The notes below the pieces were generated by a model that had not been told where the DNA came from, searched no databases, and worked only from the letters and a program-made list of their open reading frames with translations. 64,000 nucleotides of DNA, taken from assembly GCF_011764505.1 (NCBI RefSeq), contig NZ_AP022839.1, forward strand, positions 2,153,001 to 2,217,000. The letters are read 5' to 3'. Made by a program: the position numbers and the translations under genes. Origin of the DNA: Legionella antarctica (GTDB lineage Bacteria; Pseudomonadota; Gammaproteobacteria; Legionellales; Legionellaceae). This document shows positions 1-9,961 of this stretch, one piece after another; within the stretch, counting starts at the first letter, position 1, and every line of letters starts with the position of its first letter.

Positions 1-919
1 CCTTAAACCTGCTTGTTTTTAGAAAAGGTAAGTCTAAAGCACTTTGATCAGGCATTATTTCTAACCTGGATAACCGACCATTTTGAAGAATTACATTACC
101 TATAGTTGTTGCGTAAACAAAATCATTTTCTTTAATTTGTAACGCATCTATGTCTGCAGTCATTTCCATTAATGTATATTCTTCACAATTAATGTCTCTA
201 ATTTCTTTCGCTGAATACATGCCATCTTCAGGATTTAGAAAGAAATATTTTTTTGAGAAGTCTTCGCTATATTGATTGTAATCAATCAATAATTGCTCTC
301 CTTCGTATAGATCCCGTGTGGTCATTACCTTTGCTACTTTACGACGGTTAAGTATGCCCTCAACAAACATGGTATTTGGTTGACTGTCGGAAAAGTTAAT
401 ATAGCGTGTAAAGTTACCTTGAATTGCGCCATCAACCACTTTTGCACCGACATTCATGGTATAAGCATTATCAGCGTTGGGATTTTCCTTAAAATAAAGA
501 TCGAAATCCTTTTGAGATTCAAATACAACCCCAGTGTAAACGCCAATACAAGTGCCTGCTGGAATATATTGTTTCGCAAATAAACCTCTTCCGCCTTGTT
601 TTTTTAATAAATTTACTGGTGTTACAGCAACGGAATCATTTTGATCCAATGGGGAGGCAATGTAATCAGCAGGTTTCATGTTATCAATACCGAGAGCGGT
701 CAGAAACTGCTTTTTCACAAGATTTTTTTTGCTTGTTGAAGTTTGATATTTATTTTTTTCGGGATTAGAGAAAAAGAAAAGACCAATGTCTCTGGCTTTC
801 CTTTCCTTTTGCTTGGTGTGTTTTAATTTACTTCCTTGTCGGTTCTCATGACTAAAACTGGTTTCATAATCGTCAAGTTTTGATGGAGTCTTTTTCTTTC
901 TTTTTTCTGAATGTGGCAT
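1..919 (-). CDS. SET-domain protein, candidate effector lysine methyltransferase (3' end outside window)
   Basis: The reverse strand is open from an ATG at 919-917 to the left edge, giving at least 306 residues with no stop in the window. Residues about 102-217 show the three SET landmarks in order: GGRGLFAKQYIPAG followed by a Tyr-x-Gly strand (residues 109-130), the cofactor-site segment GNFTRYINFSDSQPN (168-182), and an acidic-GEQLLIDYNQY closing motif (206-217). In the family this fold uses S-adenosylmethionine to methylate lysines. The N-terminus is very basic (EKRKKKTPSK, residues 5-14) and could serve as a nuclear localisation signal. Legionella is known to inject a SET protein that acts on host chromatin (RomA/LegAS4), which has ankyrin repeats after the SET domain; what follows here is outside the window. 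The SET assignment is strong, effector status is inferred, and substrate is unknown. Confidence 0.75.
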   Translation of the reverse strand, partial: MPHSEKRKKKTPSKLDDYETSFSHENRQGSKLKHTKQKERKARDIGLFFFSNPEKNKYQTSTSKKNLVKKQFLTALGIDNMKPADYIASPLDQNDSVAVTPVNLLKKQGGRGLFAKQYIPAGTCIGVYTGVVFESQKDFDLYFKENPNADNAYTMNVGAKVVDGAIQGNFTRYINFSDSQPNTMFVEGILNRRKVAKVMTTRDLYEGEQLLIDYNQYSEDFSKKYFFLNPEDGMYSAKEIRDINCEEYTLMEMTADIDALQIKENDFVYATTIGNVILQNGRLSRLEIMPDQSALDLPFLKTSRFK

Positions 920-1261
920 GTTAATTCCAAGAGTAAAAAACCGTAATTATACATTATGTTCATGATTTTTACTATAGGATCTTTTTTTAATCCTTAAAGA
1001 AAGTACATTGCGCTTAAAGGTTAAAAGCAACATTAGGAAAATTTTTTACCAAACTGACTCATACGCTTGATGTCTACCATTACTCCACTGCTCGTAATAC
1101 TTTTGCTCTACAATTGCATGTGCTAACATTATTAAGAATTCTAATAGCAAAGTATAAATCTAGTGAGGTAGCTTTAGTCAAAGAAGCTAGCCGAATTAAA
1201 TTCCTAATGAACAAGTTGGGGACTTTCCTAAGTTTTAATTATTTTATTTTGGACACCTATA
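920..1261. other. Intergenic region with a possible coding remnant
   Basis: This divergent spacer between the SET gene and map is AT-rich. A plus-strand frame stays open from about 1016, just after a TAA, to about 1285, running into the map start. It translates plausibly (for example HTLDVYHYSTARNTFALQ), but has no ATG in its first 60 codons and no ribosome site. It may be the relic of a gene tail. I see no clear promoter or terminator. Confidence 0.2.
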
Positions 1262-2026
1262 ATGGCCGTTACAATAAAAAAACCTGATGAAATTGAAAAA
1301 ATGCGTGTTGCTGGCCAGCTTGCAGGTGAAGTGCTAGAAATGATTGGACCTTATGTTCAAGAGGGAGTGAGCACTGATGAGTTGAATACTATCTGTCACG
1401 ATTACATTGTCAATGTTCAAAAGGCCATTCCAGCCCCTTTAAATTATAATGGCTTTCCTAAATCTATTTGTACGTCTATAAATCATGTGGTCTGTCATGG
1501 GATACCCGGAAAAAAAACTTTAAAAAATGGCGACATCATCAATATTGACGTAACCGTTATTAAAGATAAATATCATGGTGACACCAGTAAAATGTTTATT
1601 ATTGGAACACCTTCCGTAAAAGCCAAACACGTCGTGCAAATTGCTCATGAATGTTTGTTTATAGGCATAGAGATGGTCAAACCAGGGGCTTTACTAGGTG
1701 ATATTGGTTATGCTATTCAACAGCACGCTGAAAAAAATCGGTGTTCTGTAGTACGGGATTATTGCGGTCATGGTATTGGTCGCATATTTCATGAAGATCC
1801 CCAAGTATTGCATTATGGTGTAACTGGAACAGGTATGAGCCTGGTACCAGGGATGACCTTTACTATCGAACCCATGGTAAATACTGGCAAACATCAGACA
1901 CGTTTACTACCCGATAACTGGACCGTGGTAACGAAAGATCATAGCCTTTCGGCTCAATGGGAACATACGCTCCTTGTCACTGATAATGGCGTAGAAATTT
2001 TAACCCTGCGCAATGAAGAACGATAA
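1262..2026 (+). CDS. map: Type I methionine aminopeptidase
   Basis: The product removes the initiator methionine from nascent cytosolic proteins. The 254 residues match the usual bacterial type I length. The metal and catalytic residues are in place: His79 (VCHGIPG), Asp96 (NIDVTV), Asp107 (HGDTSK), His170 (GHGIGR), Glu203 (FTIEPMV) and Glu234 (WEHTLLV). The start is an ATG in the context ATAATGGCC, without an obvious Shine-Dalgarno sequence. The stop overlaps the start of glnD by 14 bp, so the two genes are probably translationally coupled. In Legionella-like genomes a second map gene near rpsB is possible but is not visible here. Confidence 0.95.
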   Translation: MAVTIKKPDEIEKMRVAGQLAGEVLEMIGPYVQEGVSTDELNTICHDYIVNVQKAIPAPLNYNGFPKSICTSINHVVCHGIPGKKTLKNGDIINIDVTVIKDKYHGDTSKMFIIGTPSVKAKHVVQIAHECLFIGIEMVKPGALLGDIGYAIQQHAEKNRCSVVRDYCGHGIGRIFHEDPQVLHYGVTGTGMSLVPGMTFTIEPMVNTGKHQTRLLPDNWTVVTKDHSLSAQWEHTLLVTDNGVEILTLRNEER

Positions 2027-4595
2027 TAATCTTCTTAAAAATACAATTAAACGGTTCAAAGAGAATCTGTGCGTAGAATTTACTCAAAAAGCTAATATCA
2101 GTAACGTCACTCGTAAATTAGCTGTTTTTATAGATACTATTTTAATTGCTTTATTTGTCAAAAATAAACTCAATCTAGGCGATAATTTTTGTTTGCTCGC
2201 TCTGGGGAGCTATGGCCGTAGAGAATTACAACTTCATTCCGATATTGATTTATTATTACTGCATACTGAGAACATTTCTATAACCCTATTGCAGCGAGCA
2301 CAAAACTTTATTCGCGATTGTTGGGATGTGGGTCTGGAAGTAAGCCATCAACTAACCACTGTTCAATCCTGCGCCGAGCTTGCTGCCCAGGACTTAAGTG
2401 TTATATCCAGCATTATGGATATGTATTTATTATGTGGTCGAGGCGCTCTGATGGAGGAGTTAATCTACCAAACTCACCCTTTACATATGTGGCCAAGCCA
2501 TCAATATTTTTTTGCCAAACAACTAGAGCAAAAGAAACGTTATGCAAAATATGGAGAAACTGCATACAACCTTGAGCCAAATGTTAAATTCGGGCCAGGA
2601 GGATTACGTGATTTGCAGGTTCTACTCAGTATTAGCAAGCGTCACTTTAATGCAAAAAAATTAGCTGATGGCATCAGTTATGGCTTTATTACTGATAAAG
2701 AATATGAAGAGCTAATGTATTGCCAACATTTTCTCTGGAGAGTTCGTTTTGCATTGCATATGCTTGCAGATAAACCAGAAGAACGTTTGTCCTTTGATTA
2801 TCAGGTAAAACTTGCTCAGGTTTTTGGCTATACAGATGGTCCTCACTCTCTAGCCATAGAACAATTTATGAAAGACTATTTTAAAGTTATTAAACGCAAT
2901 AGAGAGCTTAATGAAATGCTCTTGCAATGGTTTGATGAAACGATTGTCCATCATCAAAAACAAAAGTTAACCCATCTGGATAATGAGTTTCAGTTATCAA
3001 ATAATTATATTGAAGTCCGAAATATGAGGGTATTTAGTCAGCATCCTCAAGCATTATTGACCCTATTTCTATGGATAGCAAAACGTCCTGATATCGCTGG
3101 AGTCAGAGCAAGCACCATCCGTCTAATCAGAGAGTCATTATATTTAATAAACAGACGCTTTAAAGCTTTGCCTGACACAACAGAAACTTTTATCAGTATT
3201 CTTCAAGCAGGTAATGAGCCCTACGAAGCATTACAAAGGATGAACCGTTATGGAGTTTTAGCTCACTATATTGATTGTTTTGCAACAGTAACCGGACAAA
3301 TGCAATATGATTTGTTTCATGTCTATACGGTTGATCAACATACTCTATTTGTAATTCGTAACATATCTCGGTTCAAAAAAGAACAATATTCCCGGCAATT
3401 CCCATTATGCGCCAAAATAATTGCTACTTTGGATAAACCTGAAATTTTGTATTTAAGCGCTTTGTTTCATGATATTGCTAAAGGCCGAGGCGGTGATCAT
3501 TCAGAATTAGGCGCATTTGAGGCCCAACAATTTGCCCACCACCACCATTTGGAAAAAAAAGATACTGAATTATTTATTTGGCTTGTTCGACATCACCTGT
3601 TAATGTCCCAGACAGCACAGCGACAAGACATTTATGATCCCAAAACTATAGAACACTTTTGCCAACTATTACCCCATCCCAGATATCTGGATTACCTTTA
3701 TTTACTTACTGTAGCTGATATTTGTGGTACCAATCCTGCTCTTTGGAATGCCTGGAAAGACTCTCTTCTCAAAGAATTATATCGTGCTGCGAAACACATG
3801 CTTCATAAAGAACAAGAATTGATGGATGAAACAGCACTCATTGCTGCTCGAAAACAGTATGCTTTAACAATACTAGCCTCAGAAGGAGTTTCACCAGTAA
3901 CAATTCAAAAATTATGGGATCAGTTTAAAGGGAAATATTTTCTTCATGAATCTCCTGAAGTCATCGCAAGACATACTCAAGCGATTCTCTTAGCCAAACA
4001 GTTTCCCTTGGTGATGATTATGCCTCATCACAGTCAAGGTGGAACTGAGGTGTTTATTTATATGCCCCATCGCGATGAACGATTTACAATTACTACATCG
4101 GTGTTAAGCAATCATCGTGTGACTATTCAGGAAGCAGCGATTATTACCTGTGACAACCAGTTTGATTTGGATACTTACATTATTTTAAATGAGCAAAATC
4201 AGGCTTTTTTCGATGAACAAAGATCAACACAAATCCAAAAGGATTTGTGTTTTCATTTGGCCGATAATGATCATCTGCCCCCTGTTACACGAAAAAGACT
4301 ATCCAGAGCTTTAGCGCATTTCAACGTTAAAACACAAATCACCTACAACGAAGACAAACTGAATAATCACACCCGTTTGTTTTTAGTAGCCAATGACAGG
4401 CCCGGGTTACTAGCAACTGTAAGCAGAGTATTTCTCACTCTCTCCATTCATTTGCATAATGCAAAAATTGCAACCGCTGGGGAAAGAGCAGAAGATATGT
4501 TCTATATTAGCAATCAAAAAGGTCTGCCTCTCGACTCGGAAGAAAAAGAAACTCTTCGCCAAAAGCTGAGTGAGGCACTTTCGATTAGTCTTTAG
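2013..4595 (+). CDS. glnD: Bifunctional uridylyltransferase/uridylyl-removing enzyme (PII sensor)
   Basis: GlnD uridylylates and deuridylylates the PII nitrogen-signalling proteins in response to glutamine. At 860 residues it is slightly shorter than the E. coli protein. The nucleotidyltransferase domain carries GSYGRRELQLHSDIDLLLL near residue 66, with the paired Asp metal ligands. The HD domain for uridylyl removal carries LFHDIAKGRGGDHSELGA near residue 486. Two C-terminal ACT domains follow; the last includes NDRPGLLATVSRVFLTL. It overlaps map by 14 bp and ends convergent with tadA, 42 bp away, with no clear hairpin terminator between them. Confidence 0.95.
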   Translation: MKNDNNLLKNTIKRFKENLCVEFTQKANISNVTRKLAVFIDTILIALFVKNKLNLGDNFCLLALGSYGRRELQLHSDIDLLLLHTENISITLLQRAQNFIRDCWDVGLEVSHQLTTVQSCAELAAQDLSVISSIMDMYLLCGRGALMEELIYQTHPLHMWPSHQYFFAKQLEQKKRYAKYGETAYNLEPNVKFGPGGLRDLQVLLSISKRHFNAKKLADGISYGFITDKEYEELMYCQHFLWRVRFALHMLADKPEERLSFDYQVKLAQVFGYTDGPHSLAIEQFMKDYFKVIKRNRELNEMLLQWFDETIVHHQKQKLTHLDNEFQLSNNYIEVRNMRVFSQHPQALLTLFLWIAKRPDIAGVRASTIRLIRESLYLINRRFKALPDTTETFISILQAGNEPYEALQRMNRYGVLAHYIDCFATVTGQMQYDLFHVYTVDQHTLFVIRNISRFKKEQYSRQFPLCAKIIATLDKPEILYLSALFHDIAKGRGGDHSELGAFEAQQFAHHHHLEKKDTELFIWLVRHHLLMSQTAQRQDIYDPKTIEHFCQLLPHPRYLDYLYLLTVADICGTNPALWNAWKDSLLKELYRAAKHMLHKEQELMDETALIAARKQYALTILASEGVSPVTIQKLWDQFKGKYFLHESPEVIARHTQAILLAKQFPLVMIMPHHSQGGTEVFIYMPHRDERFTITTSVLSNHRVTIQEAAIITCDNQFDLDTYIILNEQNQAFFDEQRSTQIQKDLCFHLADNDHLPPVTRKRLSRALAHFNVKTQITYNEDKLNNHTRLFLVANDRPGLLATVSRVFLTLSIHLHNAKIATAGERAEDMFYISNQKGLPLDSEEKETLRQKLSEALSISL

Positions 4596-4637
4596 ATGGG
4601 CGTTGCCTCGAAGTTTTAAAGATTAGCCGGTCAAGAG

Positions 4638-5093
4638 TTAGCGACAATTCTTGAAAAAATCTGACAATAGTTGGGAACACTCTTGCTGCATCAATCCCTC
4701 ATCAATGAGTACCTTATGATTTAAAGGATATCCCTGCAGTAAATTTAAAACTGATCCAGCAGCTCCCGCTTTAAAATCTCTGGTAGCAAATACAAGACGC
4801 TTGATGCGGGCATGAACGATAAGTCCAGCACACATTGCACAGGGTTCAAGAGTAACGTAAAGAGTTGTATTTAATAATCTATGGTTTTTAATTTTCTGTG
4901 ATGCCTGCCTGATTGCGTTGAATTCGGCATGCTCAGAAGGATCGTGCTTGTTTTGAATCGTGTTTCTTCCAATACCTAGTAGTTCATTTTCTTTACTAAC
5001 CAATAATGCACCCACAGGCACCTCCCCCTCCAATTGGGCAAGAAGGGCCTGCTGAAATGCTTGCTGCATCCAATATCGGTCATTCATTCCCAT
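4638..5093 (-). CDS. tadA: tRNA-specific adenosine deaminase
   Basis: TadA converts A34 to inosine in tRNA-Arg(ACG), a wobble modification. The zinc-deaminase motifs are intact: HAEFNAI, with the zinc His and the proton-shuttling Glu, and [14 protein letters not shown], with the two zinc cysteines. The length, 151 residues, is typical. Its start overlaps the end of guaA by 10 bp, so it is likely translated from the guaB-guaA transcript. An internal ATG two codons on (MNDRYW) is an alternative start. Confidence 0.93.
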   Translation of the reverse strand: MGMNDRYWMQQAFQQALLAQLEGEVPVGALLVSKENELLGIGRNTIQNKHDPSEHAEFNAIRQASQKIKNHRLLNTTLYVTLEPCAMCAGLIVHARIKRLVFATRDFKAGAAGSVLNLLQGYPLNHKVLIDEGLMQQECSQLLSDFFKNCR

Positions 5094-6661
5094 TCTATAG
5101 TTGCAGGTGGCTTACCTGAGATATCATAAGTTACTCGCGACACGCCATCGACTTCATTGATAATTCGATTAGATACTGTAGCTAGGAAATCCCAAGGTAG
5201 ATGTGACCAATGAGCAGTCATAAAGTCAATTGTTTCTACTGCGCGCAAACAAATGACGTAATCGTAACGACGCCCATCCCCCATCACCCCAACACTTTTA
5301 ACGGGTAAGAAGACAGCAAAAGCCTGGCTAACTTTATGATAAAGATCTGCAGCATGAAGTTCTTCTATAAAAATAGCATCGGCTTTACGTAAAATTTCCG
5401 CATATTCCTTTTTAACTTCAGCTAAAATCCGTACTCCTAAACCTGGCCCGGGAAATGGGTGTCTATAAACCATACTGTGGGGCAATCCCAGTTCAAGACC
5501 TACTTTTCTTACTTCATCTTTAAATAATTCACGCACTGGTTCCAACAATTTTAATTTCATTTTTTCTGGTAAACCACCCACGTTATGGTGTGATTTAATT
5601 ACAACGGAAGCGCCATGCGTGCTTGTAGCTGCAGATTCAATAACATCCGGATAAATTGTGCCTTGAGCCAACCAGCTTACCCCTGAAATTTTTTGTGCTT
5701 CGTGATCGAATACTTCAATAAATGTTCGTCCAATAATCTTTCTTTTCTCTTCTGGGCAATTAATACCTTTAAGGGCATTTAAAAATTGCTCTTCAGCATT
5801 AACGGCAATGATATGAATACCCATATGTTGGCCAAACATAGTCATCACTTGTTCCGCTTCATTTAATCGAAGCAATCCAGTATCTACAAAGACACATACT
5901 AATTGCTTACCTATAGCCTTGTGCAGAAGTGCCGCAACGACTGAAGAATCAACGCCTCCTGATAAACCAAGTAAAACTTTGTCTTCACCCACTTGTGTTC
6001 TTATTTTATCAATTGCCTCATCAATAATATGGTTAGGAGTCCAGGTAGTAGATGCCTTACAAATATCCACGACAAAACGGCGTAAAATATTAAGCCCCTG
6101 TGCAGTATGAGTAACTTCGGGATGAAATTGTAATCCATACATTTGACGGCTCTCATCGGCCATCCCAGCAATAGGGGCATTACGTGTTTCACAAATAATG
6201 CTAAAACCCGGGGGTAATTGAGTCACTTTATCCCCATGACTCATCCAAACATCTAATAAAGCATGCCCCTGAGCTGATCTTCGATCTTCAATTTCAACAA
6301 AAAGTATGTTGTTTCCAAGCAATTTTACCTCAGCATACCCAAACTCTCGCTCTAAAGATGATTGAACCTCTCCTCCAAGCTGAACAGACATAGTTTGCAT
6401 GCCGTAGCAAATACCTAATATCGGCAATCCCGCCGTAAATAACCATTGTGGCGCTCTGGGATTAGCCTCATGAGTAACAGTTGCAGGCCCACCAGATAGA
6501 ATTACACCACAAGGCTGAAGCAGTTCAAATTGATCACGCTCCATGTTGTAGGGATAAATTTCGCAATAAACACCCATTTCTCGAACACGTCGAGCTATAA
6601 GCTGGGTATATTGGGAGCCAAAATCGAGGATAAGTAAGGGGCGTTGTTTTAAATCATTCAT
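5084..6661 (-). CDS. guaA: GMP synthase (glutamine-hydrolysing)
   Basis: GuaA makes GMP from XMP, ATP and glutamine. The N-terminal class I glutamine amidotransferase domain has the nucleophile in GICYGMQ and the His-Glu pair in [10 protein letters not shown]. The ATP-pyrophosphatase domain has its PP-loop in [10 protein letters not shown], and the C-terminal dimerisation domain ends in PPATIEWE as usual. The 525 residues match the family. It lies 2 bp after guaB on the same strand, so guaB-guaA-tadA form an operon for guanine nucleotide supply. Confidence 0.97.
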   Translation of the reverse strand: MNDLKQRPLLILDFGSQYTQLIARRVREMGVYCEIYPYNMERDQFELLQPCGVILSGGPATVTHEANPRAPQWLFTAGLPILGICYGMQTMSVQLGGEVQSSLEREFGYAEVKLLGNNILFVEIEDRRSAQGHALLDVWMSHGDKVTQLPPGFSIICETRNAPIAGMADESRQMYGLQFHPEVTHTAQGLNILRRFVVDICKASTTWTPNHIIDEAIDKIRTQVGEDKVLLGLSGGVDSSVVAALLHKAIGKQLVCVFVDTGLLRLNEAEQVMTMFGQHMGIHIIAVNAEEQFLNALKGINCPEEKRKIIGRTFIEVFDHEAQKISGVSWLAQGTIYPDVIESAATSTHGASVVIKSHHNVGGLPEKMKLKLLEPVRELFKDEVRKVGLELGLPHSMVYRHPFPGPGLGVRILAEVKKEYAEILRKADAIFIEELHAADLYHKVSQAFAVFLPVKSVGVMGDGRRYDYVICLRAVETIDFMTAHWSHLPWDFLATVSNRIINEVDGVSRVTYDISGKPPATIEWE

Positions 6662-6663
6662 TG

Positions 6664-8136
6664 TTAATTATCCACCTGATAATTAGGTGCCTGTTTGATT
6701 ATACTAACATCGTGTACGTGTGATTCCCTTATACCCGCATTAGTCACTTGCACAAATTCTGTTTTAGTATGTAATTCACCGATAGTAGCACAGCCGGTAT
6801 ATCCCATACAGGAACGCAAACCACCTAATAATTGGTGAACAATTGTTTGTACTGGACCCTTATAAGGTACACGGCCCTCAATTCCTTCAGGAACCAGTTT
6901 TTCAGCTCCTTGAGATATATCCTGGAAATATCGATCGCTTGAGCCTTGGTCTAAAGACATTGCCCCAATAGATCCCATGCCTCTATAGCTTTTATAAGTA
7001 CGACCTTGATATAATTCAATTTCACCCGGAGACTCTTCTGTTCCTGCAAACATACCTCCTAGCATTACCGTATCAGCTCCAGCAGCCAAAGCTTTACATA
7101 CGTCACCTGAAAAACGGATTCCACCATCAGCAATAATTGGAATTTTTCCTTTAAGCTCCGAGGCCACGTTTGCTATAGCACTAATTTGAGGTACCCCTAC
7201 CCCGGTTACAATCCGAGTGGTACAAATTGATCCAGGACCTATCCCCACTTTAACCGCATCAGCACCTACAGCATATAAATCACGTGCAGCTGCTGCGGTT
7301 GCAATATTCCCGCCAATTACCTGAACATCAGGAAAGTGTTTCTTAATCCACTTCACCCGATTTATAACACCTTGAGAATGACCATGAGCAGTATCAACAA
7401 CAAGAACATCAACTCCAGCTTCAACTAAAGCTCTTACACGTTCATCAGTTCCATCACCAACGCCGACAGCTGCACCAACGCGTAATTGTTCAGCCCCATC
7501 TTTACAGGCATATGGATTATCTTTTGCTTTTTGGATGTCTTTCACAGTAATTAAACCACGTAACTCAAAAGAATCGTTAACTACAAGTAATTTTTCAATT
7601 CGGTGTTTATGTAACAAGCTACGTACTTCTTCTCTACTGGCTCCTTCCTTTACAGTGACTAACCTCTCTTTAGGAGTCATCACTTCGCCAACAGTTAAAG
7701 ACATATTTGTTTCAAAACGAATATCACGGCTGGTCACAATACCAACTAAATGAACACCATCAACTACGGGTACACCAGAAAAATTATAGCGAGTCATAAC
7801 TTCAAGCAAATTCTGCACAGTGACATCAGGCGTTACTGCAATAGGATCTTTGACCATACCGCTTTCAAATTTTTTAACTCTTCTAACTTCTTCAGCCTGA
7901 TCATTGATGCTCATATTTTTATGAATAATCCCTATACCACCTTCCTGGGCTAAAGAAATAGCCAATCTGGCTTCAGTTACTGTATCCATAGCAGCTGACA
8001 ACAAAGGTATATTCAGATTTATTGTACGCGTTAATTTGGTTTGTAATGAAACGTCTTTAGGAAGGATAAGCGAGTGGGCTGGTACAAGTAACACATCATC
8101 AAAGGTTAGTGACTGCTGTACAATATTAAGAGACAT
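6664..8136 (-). CDS. guaB: Inosine-5'-monophosphate dehydrogenase
   Basis: GuaB oxidises IMP to XMP with NAD, the committed step to guanine nucleotides. The catalytic cysteine loop [15 protein letters not shown] is intact. A tandem CBS (Bateman) regulatory module lies at about residues 95-205, and the mobile-flap region with the GMGSIGAM segment follows. It has 490 residues, the normal length. The start is supported by a GGAGTC ribosome site ten bases before the ATG. It is first in the guaB-guaA-tadA operon and diverges from minD. Confidence 0.97.
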   Translation of the reverse strand: MSLNIVQQSLTFDDVLLVPAHSLILPKDVSLQTKLTRTINLNIPLLSAAMDTVTEARLAISLAQEGGIGIIHKNMSINDQAEEVRRVKKFESGMVKDPIAVTPDVTVQNLLEVMTRYNFSGVPVVDGVHLVGIVTSRDIRFETNMSLTVGEVMTPKERLVTVKEGASREEVRSLLHKHRIEKLLVVNDSFELRGLITVKDIQKAKDNPYACKDGAEQLRVGAAVGVGDGTDERVRALVEAGVDVLVVDTAHGHSQGVINRVKWIKKHFPDVQVIGGNIATAAAARDLYAVGADAVKVGIGPGSICTTRIVTGVGVPQISAIANVASELKGKIPIIADGGIRFSGDVCKALAAGADTVMLGGMFAGTEESPGEIELYQGRTYKSYRGMGSIGAMSLDQGSSDRYFQDISQGAEKLVPEGIEGRVPYKGPVQTIVHQLLGGLRSCMGYTGCATIGELHTKTEFVQVTNAGIRESHVHDVSIIKQAPNYQVDN

Positions 8137-8260
8137 TTTTATCTGACTCCAGTAGTTAAATTAACCGAGTAGTTTACTACAAATATAGAAAATGTTAAAC
8201 ACTTAAATCATAAATATTACACTTTTTTAAAATAAAAAAGTTTAATTTCAATTGAAGCTC

Positions 8261-8289
8261 TTGACAGCTTGAATTAGTTATTGAATAAC
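8261..8289 (+). promoter_or_regulatory. Probable sigma-70 promoter for minD-minE
   Basis: A perfect -35 hexamer TTGACA (8261-8266) is followed 17 bp later by a weak -10 (AATAAC, 8284-8289) in the guaB-minD divergent spacer. Initiation about 8296 would leave a leader of about 37 nt. The -10 match is poor, so this is a candidate only. Confidence 0.4.
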
Positions 8290-8332
8290 GTGTAAACTGT
8301 TGGTTAAATATTGAGTTGAATCGAACAATAGG

Positions 8333-9175
8333 ATGGGTTCAGCGTTGGCCAAAATAATTGTAATAACATCAGGTAAAGGTGGAGTAGGAAAAACTACTTC
8401 TTCAGCAGCTATATCTTCAGGTCTTGCTTTGCTTGGGCATAAGACTGTAGTTATTGATTTTGATATCGGGTTAAGAAATCTGGATATCATTATGGGCTGC
8501 GAAAGGCGGGTCGTATACGACTTTGTGAATGTCATAAACGGTGAGGCAAGTCTAAACCAGGCACTCATTAAAGACAAACGTGTTCCCAATCTTTGCATAC
8601 TTCCCGCATCACAAACACGGGATAAGGATGCCCTTACGCTCGAAGGTGTTGAAAAAATTCTTAATGAGTTATCAAAAGATTTTGATTTTATCATTTGTGA
8701 TTCACCAGCAGGGATTGAAACTGGCGCACTAATGGCAATGTACTTTGCTGATCACGCGATTGTAGTTACTAATCCTGAGGTTTCATCTGTTCGAGACTCT
8801 GATCGAATTTTGGGTATATTAGCAAGCAAAACCAAAAGAGCCATTGATAATGCAGCACCTATTCAAGAGCACTTATTATTAACACGCTACGATCCTGACC
8901 GTGTTGAGTGCGGCGAAATGCTCTCGGTAAATGATGTCAAAGAAATATTAGCTATTCCACTCATCGGAGTTATTCCCGAGTCAAAATCTGTTTTAAAAGC
9001 TTCAAATACTGGTACTCCAGTAATTCTAGATGAAGCAAGCGATGCAGGCATTGCTTATCAGGATGCTATTGCTCGTTTTCTGGGTGAAGAAAGACCAATG
9101 CGCTTCATAAGCAATGAACGTAAAGGAATATTGCGTCGCTTATTCGGAAAAAATAAGGAGGAATTGGCAATATGA
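8333..9175 (+). CDS. minD: Septum-site-determining ATPase MinD
   Basis: MinD is a deviant-Walker ParA-type ATPase that binds the membrane with MinC and oscillates under MinE to keep FtsZ rings off the poles. The signature GKGGVGKTT is at residues 14-22 and the FDIGLRNLD segment follows. The C-terminal amphipathic membrane helix (ILRRLFGK, near the end) is visible. From the ATG at 8333 the protein is 280 residues. A TTG at 8345 would give the usual 276-residue MinD beginning with [12 protein letters not shown], with AGGATGGG as its ribosome site, so the true start may be TTG. It overlaps minE by 4 bp. Confidence 0.95.
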   Translation: MGSALAKIIVITSGKGGVGKTTSSAAISSGLALLGHKTVVIDFDIGLRNLDIIMGCERRVVYDFVNVINGEASLNQALIKDKRVPNLCILPASQTRDKDALTLEGVEKILNELSKDFDFIICDSPAGIETGALMAMYFADHAIVVTNPEVSSVRDSDRILGILASKTKRAIDNAAPIQEHLLLTRYDPDRVECGEMLSVNDVKEILAIPLIGVIPESKSVLKASNTGTPVILDEASDAGIAYQDAIARFLGEERPMRFISNERKGILRRLFGKNKEELAI

Positions 9176-9435
9176 GTATATTTAATTACTTACGTAGAAG
9201 AAACTCTACTGCATCAGTTGCCAAAGAGCGATTACAAATTATTATCTCTCATGAACGTTCTCAGCGCAGTACGCCGGATTATTTACCTAAACTGCAAGAA
9301 GAAATTCTTGCAGTCATAGCTAAGTACGTAAATATTACTCGCGATCAAGTAAGTGTCAACCTTGAACGAACCGGAGACAGTGCTGTATTAGAGCTTAATA
9401 TTACGATGCCGGATGATATTTTAGAAGATGCATAG
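9172..9435 (+). CDS. minE: Cell division topological specificity factor MinE
   Basis: MinE stimulates MinD ATPase and drives pole-to-pole oscillation. The 87 residues fit the family: an N-terminal MinD-contact helix (about residues 13-30, [17 protein letters not shown]) and a C-terminal beta-rich topological specificity domain ending [10 protein letters not shown]. The start ATG overlaps the minD stop (ATGA), and AAGGAGGAA lies upstream. No minC is next to the pair in this window. Confidence 0.95.
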   Translation: MSIFNYLRRRNSTASVAKERLQIIISHERSQRSTPDYLPKLQEEILAVIAKYVNITRDQVSVNLERTGDSAVLELNITMPDDILEDA

Positions 9436-9961
9436 TAAATTAGAATATTCTTTTCGTCGACCTCCTCTTATGGCGGTATCTATCGTCATGTTTTACTGAA
9501 CATGACTAAGACAGGAAAGAGATAAATGAAAAGCATGTCAACAAAAGAAAATTATTAACTATCTTGTTTTAATGAAATCCAAGCTCATTGATTTGTTCAA
9601 AACCTTAATACCTTATAAAAAATAAAAAATCCAAACTGTTTGCTTATTGATCTTATAGTGGTATTATCTTCCTTCCGCGTGAGGCATCAAGTAGTTTATT
9701 GCCTCATATACGACTTATCTTCTCAATCATGGATAATTTTGAGAACTGGTATTCACTTGATTTTTAATTAATAAAACGGGTTTGTCGTGTAGATAATAAA
9801 CAAAGAGCGATATTTTTATCCCCTCCTAAAAGCGAACACGATTTGATTTATTGATTGCCTTCTTTCTCTACTTTCTAATTTAGCTTACGACCTTAAATTC
9901 GCCGTTATCTTTGTTGTATTTGAATACGATAAACTATTTTAAAATTAGCGAGGGCAATTGT
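9436..9961. other. Intergenic region after minE, one stem-loop
   Basis: About 525 bp without a credible gene. An 8-bp perfect stem (GTCATGTT at 9485-9492, AACATGAC at 9499-9506) lies 50 bp after minE and could help end transcription, although no T-run follows it. The rest is AT-rich and may carry the promoter for the TPR gene. I could not pick a convincing -35/-10 pair. Confidence 0.35.
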
